A stretch of 64,000 nucleotides of DNA from Colwellia sp. MB02u-6 (GCF_014077095.1 NZ_JACGVG010000028.1:1-64000); one strand, 5' to 3'; counted from the first letter of the stretch, positions 7,032-15,353 are shown. Notes: a model not told the origin generated them from the letters alone. A program made the numbers and translations.

Positions 7032-8879
7032 ATGTATCACTTATTATTTAAAGGAAGCCTATTCGCTTCCTTTTTTATATGCCATTTTAGCGTATATGCT
7101 TTATCATCAAACGTTACATCACCTACTAAAGATACCAGCGAATTGGTTGAACAGTCTAAAAAACTTGTACTTTTTGAACATCCGATTTGGCAAGCGATTC
7201 TCCACGTAAAAAACGGGCAACCAATCAATTCTAACTATGAACGCTACCTAAGTGCTAACAATTTTTCAGTAGAAAAAGAAATGGCGTTAACCCTTGAATT
7301 GATTCTTAATGACAAACAAAGTGAATGCAACTACCCTGCTAGAATAAATTTTTTACAAGAATTTTTGGATTTTAATGAGACATTAGATTTAAGCCATTGT
7401 GATAGTTATCAAGAGTATTTACACAAAGTACCCATTGCTGATATTTATTTAATATACGCTTCAGAAAACGTAAAGAATGCCAGTTCGATGCTGGGTCACA
7501 TTATGCTAAGGATGGATGGTATCAATGATAAAGGTTTAAACGTAAGCCACGGCATCACTTTTTTCACTGAACTAAAAGGTTTTAATGTTCCTAAAATCCT
7601 TTACGATAGTTTAGTCACGGGAAAAAAAGGTATTTTTCAAATAGCCCCTTACTCTGATTTTGTAAATAACTATTTAAACATTGAACTAAGAAACATTTGG
7701 GAGTATAAACTTTCATTATCAGATATTCAAAAGCAGCTTATTCGGGATATTACTTGGGAACTCGGCAGTACTGATTTATCATACTTCTTTCATACTTATA
7801 ATTGTGCCACAGTTACTCAGTTATTAATTGCTAGCTCCGTACCAGAGACAATTCCGACATTACAATCATGGCTAACACCTCTAGACGTTGTTCATTTCGT
7901 CGAAGAAAATAATTTAGTAGAGAAGACCAATCTTATCCCATCAGAAGAATGGGAACTACGTGCATTAATTGATAACTTACCACAAGAAGTAATAACCAAA
8001 GCAATACAGTCTGTCCATAGTGCAAATATTGATTTGAAAACAATTTCTTCGGAAAGAGACAAGTTGCTGACCATAGCATTTTACAAAGCTTACAATAAGT
8101 TTTCCGTGAGAAAAAATTTAATTAATAACGACGTTTATGAGAGAAACAATATAAAAATTGAGCAATTAACGACAAAATCGCCCAATTTTCAGCTTGAAGT
8201 AAGTGATTATAAAATGCCTACTGCTGCGTCACCTGATGGACAAGTTGCTGTTGGTTGGCGAAGTGAAAATAAAAAAGACTGGCTGTCAATTAATCTATTT
8301 CCTGTGGCAAGTCATCAAGGCGATAACAAGAAGCACGTTTTTGGGGAAACAACACTTACACTTGCATCACTTGATATATTGTATAATCCGGAATCTAACA
8401 ATATTAAACTTGATAATTTTATTGTCTACTCTATGCATTCTATGATCCCTTTTGATAATACATTAAAAGGGTATTCAACGGGTTTTCGATTTGGATTAGA
8501 GAGACATAATGATGTCAAGCTTACTGGAAAGTTAAACGCCTTTATAGAAGGAAAACTTGGGTTTACTTATGAATTTAACCAAGACATCGGAGCATATTTT
8601 GAAACTGCACTAGGTATTGGCAGTGACAGCAACTCAACCTACTTGTATACAACACCACAATTAGGAGCATACGTATATTTGATTGGCGGCATAAAATTAC
8701 ATGTTCAGAATAGTATTAGTTTTAATAAACAAAAGTCCGATCTAGTCTTAAATACATCTTCACTCTTTCTTGACTGGCAAATTAAAAGAGACTTATACCT
8801 GTCCGCTGATTACATCAAATATTGGAATTCTATTAAATCAACTAAGTCGTATGGGATGCGTTTAAGATATAGGTTTTAG
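7032..8879 (+). CDS. Lnb/DUF4105 domain outer-membrane protein
   Basis: A 615-residue protein with an N-terminal signal (cleavage near VYALSS). The middle, about residues 115-330, matches the DUF4105 (Lnb N-terminal periplasmic) family with SSMLGHIMLRMDG near residue 155 and the papain/NlpC-like cysteine in HTYNCATVTQLL near residue 260. The C-terminal 200 residues alternate polar and aromatic positions and end in YGMRLRYRF, a beta-barrel with terminal Phe for BAM insertion. It thus resembles DUF4105 proteins that present a periplasmic catalytic domain on a barrel. The catalytic pair would be His158 region and Cys near 260. Substrate unknown; peptidoglycan, lipoprotein acyl chains or amide bonds have been considered for such folds. 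Co-transcribed with the lipoprotein upstream. Confidence 0.8.
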   Translation: MYHLLFKGSLFASFFICHFSVYALSSNVTSPTKDTSELVEQSKKLVLFEHPIWQAILHVKNGQPINSNYERYLSANNFSVEKEMALTLELILNDKQSECNYPARINFLQEFLDFNETLDLSHCDSYQEYLHKVPIADIYLIYASENVKNASSMLGHIMLRMDGINDKGLNVSHGITFFTELKGFNVPKILYDSLVTGKKGIFQIAPYSDFVNNYLNIELRNIWEYKLSLSDIQKQLIRDITWELGSTDLSYFFHTYNCATVTQLLIASSVPETIPTLQSWLTPLDVVHFVEENNLVEKTNLIPSEEWELRALIDNLPQEVITKAIQSVHSANIDLKTISSERDKLLTIAFYKAYNKFSVRKNLINNDVYERNNIKIEQLTTKSPNFQLEVSDYKMPTAASPDGQVAVGWRSENKKDWLSINLFPVASHQGDNKKHVFGETTLTLASLDILYNPESNNIKLDNFIVYSMHSMIPFDNTLKGYSTGFRFGLERHNDVKLTGKLNAFIEGKLGFTYEFNQDIGAYFETALGIGSDSNSTYLYTTPQLGAYVYLIGGIKLHVQNSISFNKQKSDLVLNTSSLFLDWQIKRDLYLSADYIKYWNSIKSTKSYGMRLRYRF

Positions 8880-9013
8880 GTATCTTTGTGATACGTACAA
8901 GTTGATCTTTAGTTTAACCATATACCTTCAAGAACGCCTTAAAAGCTTAATGATAAAACTGCCCACTAACTAATAGTGAGCAGTTGACTTAAAGAGCAAC
9001 CGATAGCTGATGT

Positions 9014-9211
9014 CTATAAATCGTACTTAGTTGTTGTTTTATAATGTTCTATTATTAATTTTGTAGGATCTAATCCAAATAATCACATGACTTGAGGGAC
9101 ACCGTCTTTAGCATCTGCTAATGACTGAGTAACCATTAAGGCTATCATCTTACCTAGTCGATTAATTGCACCCTTCGAACTCACCTGATAATACTCTGGC
9201 CTCGCTGTTGG
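9014..9211 (-). pseudogene. Gene remnant with an in-frame TGA
   Basis: Between a stop at 9,212-9,214 and one at 9,014-9,016 the minus frame reads as plausible protein (PEYYQVSSKGAINRLGKM, then DAKDGVPQVM, TGA, LFGLDPTKLIIEHYKTT). The TGA splits an otherwise coherent peptide. No start codon with ribosome site is visible. The family is not recognised. The rest of 8,880-9,265 shows no gene; a short hairpin (CTGCCCACTAACTAATAGTGAGCAG) at about 8,958-8,983 may end the DUF4105 operon. Confidence 0.4.
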
Positions 9212-9265
9212 TTAACTAAGCTCAATATTTATTTTTTACTATACGTTGACGATATATTCGTTATT

Positions 9266-9349
9266 ATAACTCAAAGTATTTAAGAGCTGCATAAAATGGA
9301 ATTTTACGAAGTTGAACCAACGTTAGATAATTACTGGCGAGCTATCATA
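9266..9349 (+). repeat. 84-bp direct repeat, copy 2
   Basis: Second copy of the repeat at 6,407-6,490, in the same orientation, covering the leader and first 18 codons of the broken gene at 9,296. Divergence is about 7 percent, so the duplication is not very recent. Confidence 0.85.
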
Positions 9350-9612
9350 CTGTTTGGTCGAAATGTAGCTTCTTACAAATTTGCTTTAGCTAAGTCTCTA
9401 TATGAGCTTCATGCTGTACCTAATGACTTAGTTAAAATGGAGCAATTAGCAGCCCCTTTTAGCCATCAGCTATGTGAACACCTACAACACAATAACGTCA
9501 AAATCTAGTGCGTTTTTAAGTGCTTGTAGTAGTTATAATAATGGCAGTTTAAGCCATGAGAAGTTAATAGGCCAAACGATTAAGCTTGGTTTCAATAATG
9601 TAATAGATGCTT
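9296..9612 (+). pseudogene. Frameshifted 5' part of a gene, possibly an HNH nuclease family protein
   Basis: The frame starting MEFYEVEPTLDNYWRAIILF runs 70 codons to a stop at 9,508. Around 9,490 the coding similarity moves to another frame (SKSSAFLSACSSYNNGSLSHEKLIGQTIKLGFNNVIDAFH), consistent with loss of one or two bases. The N-terminal block is one I associate, with low certainty, with HNH-endonuclease proteins of defence or mobile contexts; the HNH part itself is absent, so this cannot be confirmed. At 9,612 the sequence switches to a different family. Confidence 0.55.
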
Positions 9613-9913
9613 TTCATATTGATAAGTATGATGCTATATGGTGTTGTGCTTCCCTCTACACGTACCTGAGAGCGACTTACTTACTACTTTTAGCACCTTA
9701 TCGTTTAAGTATGGTGACTCACAGAGAGAAGAAGGTGGTCGTTTATTTACTGATGTTAATGAAGTAAAGCTAGCTACTTTGGTAAGTACTTTACCTCATA
9801 TTAAAGTAAAGCGTACTTGGATTACAGAAGATAATCGCCCTGAAAGAAATCAGAATTGGCTTAATACTGTTTTAAAGAAAAATAATTCACGTAAATTAAA
9901 AATTAGATGCTAA
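9613..9913 (+). pseudogene. C-terminal remnant of a class I SAM-dependent methyltransferase
   Basis: The first part (DKYDAIWCCASL) continues the frame of the preceding remnant; then the frame changes to LHVPESDLLTTFSTLSFKYGD, REEGGRLFTDVNEVKLATLV and WITEDNRPERNQNWLNTVLKK. Together these are the second half of small class I methyltransferases (the 'D-x-I-W-x-x-A-S-L-L-H-V-P' and 'W-x-T-x-D-x-R-P' blocks). The SAM-binding GxGxG half is missing, and about ten residues around the 'LKPGG' turn appear deleted. It is fused directly to the end of the previous remnant, so this is a deletion scar rather than a working gene. Confidence 0.7.
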
Positions 9914-9945
9914 GTTGTTTAAGAACCTAGCATCTAATGGTAAAA

Positions 9946-12102
9946 CTACATCTCGATAAAAACACCATCACCAGCACTTAAGCTAGTAATAATCCCGATA
10001 TTCTTGTCTTCCAGTTGTTGAGCCGTATTAGTGTTTGAGCTGTAGCCAGTCCATGCTTGAGTCTCGTTGTTAAAGAACCACACAATTTTAGCATCATTGA
10101 AAATACCTAAATCAGTAACATCTTCAGGTATAGAGATCATCTTCCAACCAGAAGGTAACTGAGCAAGACCTTCTTTAGATAAACCTACAACTATATTAAG
10201 ACCATAAGTTACTGGATTATTGATTACATTATTTTCACCATCAGTTATACCAGTTGTTGCTGCTGCTGCTGCTACTGCTGCTACTGCAGTTGCTTGAGCT
10301 GCTTCAGTAACTAAACTGAACTCAGCAAGGTTATTTTGTACATACTGCTTACCTGTGGTGATACCAGACGTATTTGAGGCCGCTACTGCTATTGCTTGAG
10401 CGGCTTCAGTAACTAAACTGAACTCAGTAAGGTTATTTTGAACATAATGCTTACCTGATGAGAAAGATTTAGATTTTTCAATATCAATTTCAGAAATAAG
10501 TAGTTCATAATATTCAGGAGAAACCGCTTTGATAAGCCTTTGTTCGTAAGTCATTTCATTCCAAGGTAGCTCACTAATAGCTACACCTAGACTTGAAGTA
10601 GAAAACTCGCCTTCACTATCAGTTACTTTTACGTTAACCGTATAAGTTCCTGCTGTATTGTAGGTATAGGTATTTAAAGAGGTATAGTTTTCATCATTCA
10701 AATAGTCATATGAAACATCAATTACACCCCTACCATCGGCCAATGTGTAATCTGTAGTAAATGTAAGCTCACTTTGCTCTTTAGCTGTCCCTGTATATGT
10801 TACAAAATTTATAGTTGGCTTTGTGGAACTAAATTCATAAGGCCCTATGTCTATATTGCCGCCTGAAATCCTATCATTTCCATTTAAATCCGTTATTAGT
10901 AAGTCGATATCATCTATAACTGCTGTACCTACATCTATTAAATCTGATACACCTGTAAGGTTGTAATTATCATTAATTTCACTTACAAAACCTAGCGTTA
11001 CATTATTAAAAATAATTGATTCAGTAACCACAGTTATAGCAACATCATTTAAATCTAAATAGGAGTTTTCAATGTTTATAATTGGCTCTCCACTGACACG
11101 TGAGCCATTGATACTTGAGGATAATATTATTGTGTTATATATATTATTATCTATATATGACAAGTAAAGGTTACTATTGTTAAACAATGAATTTTCTATT
11201 GTATTTTTTTTACTCAGTAAAACTGCTGTGCCAGAATTAACAAATATTGAATTTTTTATTGATGATTTTTGATTATAATAAGCATTTCCAGACCTTATGC
11301 TCTTTTTAATGTTGTTATTAATAAATATACTATTGTTAACAGTAATCCCCCAATTCGTACTTAATATAGAAGAGGAGCCATAAAGTCCCCAAGACGGATT
11401 AAATAATATAGGAGAACTATCACTTGTATCTCCATTATTATTAAAATTCGAGTTTGTTACTTTTATATTTCTAAGGCTATCATCGGGACCACTATTATTT
11501 GCAGATACTACATTCTGTGTATTGTTGGAATCAAAGGTTGAATCATCAATATAGGTATTTGCTGAGTAAACAGTACTCCCTCCTAAGCGTTCACCTGGAA
11601 CTGGAATTCCATTAAAAGAGTTCTTAATAAATTGAGTACTTTGTATTGTTAAATTTTTACCATATATTGCAGAGCCTATTTCAGATGAATTAACTGCAAA
11701 GGCAGAGCCTTTTATATTCAAGTGTAATGTAGAGTAAATGCCACCGCCCTCAATATTTTTTCCATTTAAAAAAGAAATGTTTGTTAAGTTGATTTTTGCC
11801 ACAGTTTGAGTCGATTTAAAGTTGATAATACCTGTTTGATAATTTCCACTTAAGATTGCATTATCGGCTGAGGAACCTTGAATAATCAATGAATTGGACT
11901 CATTACTTAAATAAATAAATGTACCTTCTCCATCATCAGTGGTTTTATAAGTTCCATCAGCAAGGTTAATAGTGTCATCTTCACCGTTTGTTGCTGCTGT
12001 TGATAATGCAATTCTCAGCTCTGGAGTAGTTGATACATTAAATGTTGCTGCTTGAGTTAATGAAGACGCAGCAACTAGTAATAATAATAAATATTTTTTC
12101 AT
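9946..12102 (-). CDS. Secreted beta-helix surface protein with PKD-like domain
   Basis: I start at the ATG at 12,102 (AAGGAAAG upstream), giving 718 residues with signal peptide MKKYLLLLLVAASSLTQA. After cleavage comes a right-handed parallel beta-helix of about 380 residues (DGTYKTTDDGEGTFIYLS, IIQGSSADNAILSG, repeated N-rich turns, ending NGNDRISGGNIDIGPYEFSS), typical of polymorphic outer-membrane/pectate-lyase-like folds. A PKD or Ig-like domain follows (AGTYTVNVKVTDSEG). Then two 35-residue repeats with V-Q-N-N-L-x-E-F-S-L-V-T-E-A-A-Q-A, encoded at about 10,240-10,460, and a C-terminal 80-residue domain (LPSGWKMISIPEDVTD, VWFFNNETQAWTGY). Probably cell-surface adhesin or sugar-binding. 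Follows the lipoprotein gene by 10 bp in one operon. Confidence 0.72.
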   Translation of the reverse strand: MKKYLLLLLVAASSLTQAATFNVSTTPELRIALSTAATNGEDDTINLADGTYKTTDDGEGTFIYLSNESNSLIIQGSSADNAILSGNYQTGIINFKSTQTVAKINLTNISFLNGKNIEGGGIYSTLHLNIKGSAFAVNSSEIGSAIYGKNLTIQSTQFIKNSFNGIPVPGERLGGSTVYSANTYIDDSTFDSNNTQNVVSANNSGPDDSLRNIKVTNSNFNNNGDTSDSSPILFNPSWGLYGSSSILSTNWGITVNNSIFINNNIKKSIRSGNAYYNQKSSIKNSIFVNSGTAVLLSKKNTIENSLFNNSNLYLSYIDNNIYNTIILSSSINGSRVSGEPIINIENSYLDLNDVAITVVTESIIFNNVTLGFVSEINDNYNLTGVSDLIDVGTAVIDDIDLLITDLNGNDRISGGNIDIGPYEFSSTKPTINFVTYTGTAKEQSELTFTTDYTLADGRGVIDVSYDYLNDENYTSLNTYTYNTAGTYTVNVKVTDSEGEFSTSSLGVAISELPWNEMTYEQRLIKAVSPEYYELLISEIDIEKSKSFSSGKHYVQNNLTEFSLVTEAAQAIAVAASNTSGITTGKQYVQNNLAEFSLVTEAAQATAVAAVAAAAATTGITDGENNVINNPVTYGLNIVVGLSKEGLAQLPSGWKMISIPEDVTDLGIFNDAKIVWFFNNETQAWTGYSSNTNTAQQLEDKNIGIITSLSAGDGVFIEM

Positions 12103-12112
12103 GGTTCTTTCC

Positions 12113-12860
12113 TTAGAATACTGGCATTGGTGGTGGCGTTGAAATTTCATCTGATGGTATTTGTGTTAAAGGAGGAATAGATACTTGAAGAACCTGTAAG
12201 GTAAACTCAGTACTATCTTCTAGCTCACCATCTGACACATTTACTGCAATCACCTCATCGCCAACATATTGATTGATAGGAGTGATATGCAAAATATCAT
12301 CTGAAATATTTACTTCAAAATTAGCATTATTTGACAGTGAAGTACTATAGCTAAGCGTATCTCCATTTGAATCACTAGCAGTTAGCGCTATTTCTATGGC
12401 TGTGTCTTGGTAAGTAGCTTTGTTTTCAATCTGTGACAATATAGGCGCTTCATTAACAGAGTTTACTATAAAGCTAACGGTATCTTTACCTGTTGCTCCA
12501 TCATTGTCTGTTACGGTTAACTGAAAAGTTAATGTGACTTGAGTATTAGTTGTTATATCAAAGCTTGCTGAACTACTAGAGGCATTATCAATCGTTACAG
12601 ACTCACCTGATGTTTGAGTCCAGCTATAACTTGAAATAGTGCCATCTGAATCAGTACCACTACCTAATAAAGTAACACTACTTCCTTCATCAACAGTTTT
12701 GTCTTCTCCTGCGTTAGCTATAGGTGTTTTATTAGTAGGAGAAGGCGCTGGTTTTTCTCCACCACCATCTGAGCCACCACCACAGGCCGCCAGCGAAGTA
12801 ATTAATAGAGATTGCGTTAAGGTTTTTCTCAAAAAATGATGTGAATTATATTGAAGCAAA
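12113..12860 (-). CDS. PKD/cadherin-like domain lipoprotein
   Basis: The open frame extends to an ATG at 12,886, but the best start is a TTG near 12,859 with AGAAGGA nine bases upstream, leaving a lipoprotein signal LRKTLTQSLLITSLAAC and a glycine/serine/proline linker (GGGSDGGGEKPAPSPTNK). The body is a PKD domain (IANAGEDKTVDEGSSVTLLG ... LTFQLTVTDNDGATGKDTV) followed by a cadherin-like or Ig-like domain (LSQIENKATYQDTAIEIALTASDSNGD ... VNVSDGELEDSTEF), ending in a proline-rich tail. It is predicted to be an outer-membrane-anchored extracellular beta-sandwich protein. Upstream gene of the beta-helix operon; the two may form one surface assembly. Confidence 0.7.
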
Positions 12861-12872
12861 ATTAGAGTCCTT

Positions 12873-12956
12873 CTAGGTTGATTCATCAGCGTATGTAATA
12901 CCAGAAAAGATTAATGAGGATGTAAATGTTGCGGAGGTTAATAATGTGTTTTTCAT
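12873..12956 (-). CDS. 27-residue signal-peptide-only ORF, leader or truncated gene
   Basis: The ATG at 12,956 has a strong ribosome site (AAAGGAAT, three bases away) and encodes a textbook Sec signal peptide, MKNTLLTSATFTSSLIFSG followed by ITYADEST and a TAG. The stop lies just before the AGAAGGA site of the next lipoprotein gene. It is either a leader peptide coupling translation to the lipoprotein, or the start of a secreted protein cut off by a deletion that joined it to the lipoprotein gene. Confidence 0.45.
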   Translation of the reverse strand: MKNTLLTSATFTSSLIFSGITYADEST

Positions 12957-13098
12957 GTTATTCCTTTATATTCTAGAAAGTTCAAATACAAATCATTTGC
13001 ATTAATTCCATTAAAACAATTACTTCATTGCTTAATTTAACATTTGCACAATATTTATAATGTAAGATATACCCGCTTATTATGTAAGACATCTGCCG

Positions 13099-13252
13099 TT
13101 AGAGGATATATGTTACACTTGCGCCGTAAGAATAGTTAGAGTTCATACCGTACATAGTTGCCGAGGCCAAACCATTACATCGCATTTGGAATACCATTCT
13201 GAGCACCATTAAGATAGAGAGTGACTTGTTTCTTGAAAAAGCTTGCTAACGC
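13099..13252 (-). pseudogene. C-terminal remnant of an outer-membrane beta-barrel protein
   Basis: One minus frame reads SALASFFKKQVTLYLNGAQ then NGIPNAM and a stop at about 13,177; an overlapping frame continues with NGLASATMYGMNSNYSYG and ends ASVTYIL at 13,099. Joined by one frameshift, this looks like the last two or three strands of a porin-type barrel (the -K-Q-x-x-L-Y- strand and a final hydrophobic strand). Nothing upstream of 13,252 continues it. The remaining part of 12,957-13,426 shows no gene; a GATC-rich hairpin (CTGATCtacGATCAG) lies at about 13,287-13,303. Confidence 0.4.
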
Positions 13253-13386
13253 GCTTCACCTGCAACCTTAAATAAAATTATGGGGTTCTGATCTACGATC
13301 AGGTTCGATTAATTTTATATGAGGTCGTTTTTTATAGTAACGTGAGTATTTGACGGTTTTCTTGACGGTTCAGAAAGTATAAGATA

Positions 13387-13418
13387 TAAAAAAGCCCTTT
13401 GATAACAGGGGCTTATCT
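13387..13418 (-). terminator. Rho-independent terminator after tRNA fragment
   Basis: On minus, AAGCCCC and GGGCTT pair around a ten-base loop, followed by TTTTTTATATC. It follows the partial tRNA-Ser copy as the next terminator follows the intact tRNA. Confidence 0.6.
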
Positions 13419-13426
13419 ATAAAATT

Positions 13427-13482
13427 TGGCGGAGAGATTGGGATTTGAACCCTAGAAGGATTGGCGCTATAAATCCTAGGTT
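13427..13482 (-). repeat. Partial second copy of tRNA-Ser 3' end
   Basis: Bases 13,427-13,461 repeat the acceptor/T-arm end of the intact tRNA-Ser (TGGCGGAGAGAT, GGGATTTGAACCCTAGAAGG) with one mismatch, and weaker similarity continues into the variable arm (CTATAAAtCCT). The anticodon and D arms are missing. It includes the genomic CCA. Such a copy 120 bp from the tRNA suggests a small or successive insertion event, or a decayed tandem tRNA gene. Confidence 0.75.
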
Positions 13483-13505
13483 ATTATAGTTCACTAAATT
13501 CTAGA

Positions 13506-13545
13506 TGAAAAAAAACCGCTAATCTTTCGATTGGCGGTTTTTTAT
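13506..13545 (-). terminator. Terminator of tRNA-Ser
   Basis: On minus, ACCGCCAATC and GATTAGCGGT pair around GAAA and are followed by TTTTTTTTC. It lies immediately downstream of the tRNA. The diverged copy at 3,160-3,200 keeps the stem. Confidence 0.8.
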
Positions 13546-13549
13546 AATT

Positions 13550-13640
13550 TGGCGGAGAGATAGGGATTTGAACCCTAGAAGGGCTATAAACCCTTGCTGG
13601 TTTTCAAGACCAGTGCTTTCGACCACTCAGCCATCTCTCC
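13550..13640 (-). tRNA. tRNA-Ser(UGA)
   Basis: The minus strand gives GGAGAGATGGCTGAGTGG at the 5' end, anticodon stem-loop CTGGTCTTGAAAACCAG with anticodon UGA, a long variable arm (GCAAGGGTTTATAGCCCTTC) typical of class II tRNAs, T arm AGGGTTCAAATCCCT and acceptor TCTCTCC with discriminator G and encoded CCA. It decodes UCA (and other UCN) serine codons. The mature body is 88 bases plus CCA. Its 3' end is the probable insertion point of the accessory block to the left. Confidence 0.97.
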
Positions 13641-13800
13641 AATGTTCAAAAGCATTACTGCTTGAGAACGAGACGCATAGTAAAGGCTCGAAATTGTCTT
13701 GTAAAGGATTTATTCTATAAAACAGTTTGTTTGCTAAAAAAATCAACGATTTGTCATTTATTTAAGCAAATTCAGTAGATTTCATGTTTAAGGAAAACTT

Positions 13801-14397
13801 ATGAGTGAAGAAAACCTTTGTCGATGTCCGTGGTTAGATACAACAAAACCCGATTATGTTGCCTATCATGATAATGAATGGGGTGTTCCTGTTTTTGATG
13901 ATCAACAATTATTTGAATGTTTAATGCTTGAATCAGCACAGGCAGGTTTAAGTTGGTATACGATTTTAAAGCGTCGCGATAGTTACCGTGCCGCCTTCGC
14001 TAACTTTGACGTTAACCTTCTTGCCCTATTTACCGATGCTAAAGTTGAAGAGCTAGTAGTTAACCGCGCTATTATTCGCCACAGAGGTAAAATTAATGCT
14101 GTGATTAATAATGCTAAAATATTTATCGACATTCAAAAAGAATTTGGCAGCTTTAGCCGCTATATGTGGGGCTTTGTAGACCATAAAACTATTGTCAATA
14201 ATTGGGCTACATTAAACGATTACCCTGCTACCTCTAAAGAGTCTAATGCTTGGAGCAAAGATTTGAAAAAGCGGGGATTTAAGTTTATTGGTTCAACCAT
14301 TTGTTATGCCCATATGCAGGCTTGTGGTATGGTTAACGATCATAGCAATGACTGTTACAAACGCTCGCAAATTATTGTAAAGTTTCAACAGGGTTAA
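13801..14397 (+). CDS. tag: DNA-3-methyladenine glycosylase I
   Basis: The 198-residue protein matches Tag throughout: RCPWLDTTKPDYVAYHDNEWGVP at the start, LFECLMLESAQAGLSWYTIL in the helix-hairpin core, and MQACGMVNDHSNDCYK at the end. The zinc site is formed by an N-terminal Cys (RCPW), His of YHDNEW, and the C-terminal His and Cys of NDHSNDC. Tag excises 3-methyladenine from alkylated DNA in base-excision repair. Family length is about 190, so it is complete. It is monocistronic and follows the tRNA on the opposite strand. Confidence 0.96.
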   Translation: MSEENLCRCPWLDTTKPDYVAYHDNEWGVPVFDDQQLFECLMLESAQAGLSWYTILKRRDSYRAAFANFDVNLLALFTDAKVEELVVNRAIIRHRGKINAVINNAKIFIDIQKEFGSFSRYMWGFVDHKTIVNNWATLNDYPATSKESNAWSKDLKKRGFKFIGSTICYAHMQACGMVNDHSNDCYKRSQIIVKFQQG

Positions 14398-14558
14398 AGA
14401 TAGTATTTCAAAATGCACCGTGCCATAATATGTCAATGTATTTATAATTAATTATCACTGAAGTGATGAAGTAAAGGTTAAATATTTAATTTACCCTTGA
14501 ACTATTTAACAATAGCCCATATCTAAAAAATAGAATTGGCATACTTAGAGGAAATATT

Positions 14559-15224
14559 ATGCAATCAAATACTAGTATAAATGCTAGTCGAAGTTCAGCG
14601 GTTGAAATTAATAAGGTATTGAAAAATACCTATATGTTACTTTCGATGACTTTGGCGTTTAGTGCCGTAACTGCTGCTATTTCTATGGCAATGGGCCTAC
14701 CTCAAATGGCGGCCCTAATAATGATCTTAGTTTCATTTGGTTTATTATTTGTTGTTAATAAAAACGCCGATAAAGCGAGTGGCATTTTTTGGATTTTTGC
14801 TTTTACAGGTTTAATGGGTGCATCATTAGGTCCAATGCTTAACTATTATGCAGCAATGCCTAACGGCGCTTCATTAATTATGCAAGCATTAGGTGGCACA
14901 GCATTAATTTTCTTTGCACTTTCTGGCTACGCGTTAACTAGCAAAAAAGACTTCTCGTTTATGGGTGGCTTTTTAATGGTTGGTTTAATCGTTGCAGTTA
15001 TTGCCATGGTAGCAAATATATTTTTCCAAATTCCTGCGCTGTCGTTAGCTATTAGTGCTGCAATTATTATGATCATGTCTGGTTTGATCTTATATGATAC
15101 AAGCCGCATTATTCACGGTGGTGAAACAAACTACATTCGTGCAACTGTTTCGCTATACTTGAATATTTATAATATTTTCGTACACTTATTAAGCCTATTA
15201 GGGGTTTTAGGTAGCGATGACTAA
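14559..15224 (+). CDS. yccA: Bax inhibitor-1 family protein YccA
   Basis: A 221-residue protein with seven hydrophobic segments that closely follows E. coli YccA: NKVLKNTYMLLSMTLAFSAVTA near the start and FETS-like YDTSRIIHGGETNYIRATVSLYLNIYNIFV at the end. YccA is an inner-membrane substrate and modulator of the FtsH (HflB) protease and its HflKC partners. As in enterobacteria it lies next to the Tus sulfur-relay genes. A ribosome site AGAGGAAAT precedes the ATG. Confidence 0.95.
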   Translation: MQSNTSINASRSSAVEINKVLKNTYMLLSMTLAFSAVTAAISMAMGLPQMAALIMILVSFGLLFVVNKNADKASGIFWIFAFTGLMGASLGPMLNYYAAMPNGASLIMQALGGTALIFFALSGYALTSKKDFSFMGGFLMVGLIVAVIAMVANIFFQIPALSLAISAAIIMIMSGLILYDTSRIIHGGETNYIRATVSLYLNIYNIFVHLLSLLGVLGSDD

Positions 15225-15280
15225 TTAGCAGTTAAAAATCATTAACTATGATTAATAATTGTTTATACTCTACGTATAAA

Positions 15281-15313
15281 TAAAAAAGCCTCTATATTGA
15301 GGCTTTTTTATTA
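15281..15313 (+). terminator. Rho-independent terminator after yccA
   Basis: AAAAAAGCCTC and GAGGCTTTTTTA pair around TATATT, ending in a T-run on plus. It separates yccA from tusD. Confidence 0.85.
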
Positions 15314-15353
15314 GCTGTATTTAAATAACGTTAATTAAGGCGAAAAGCAGAAC

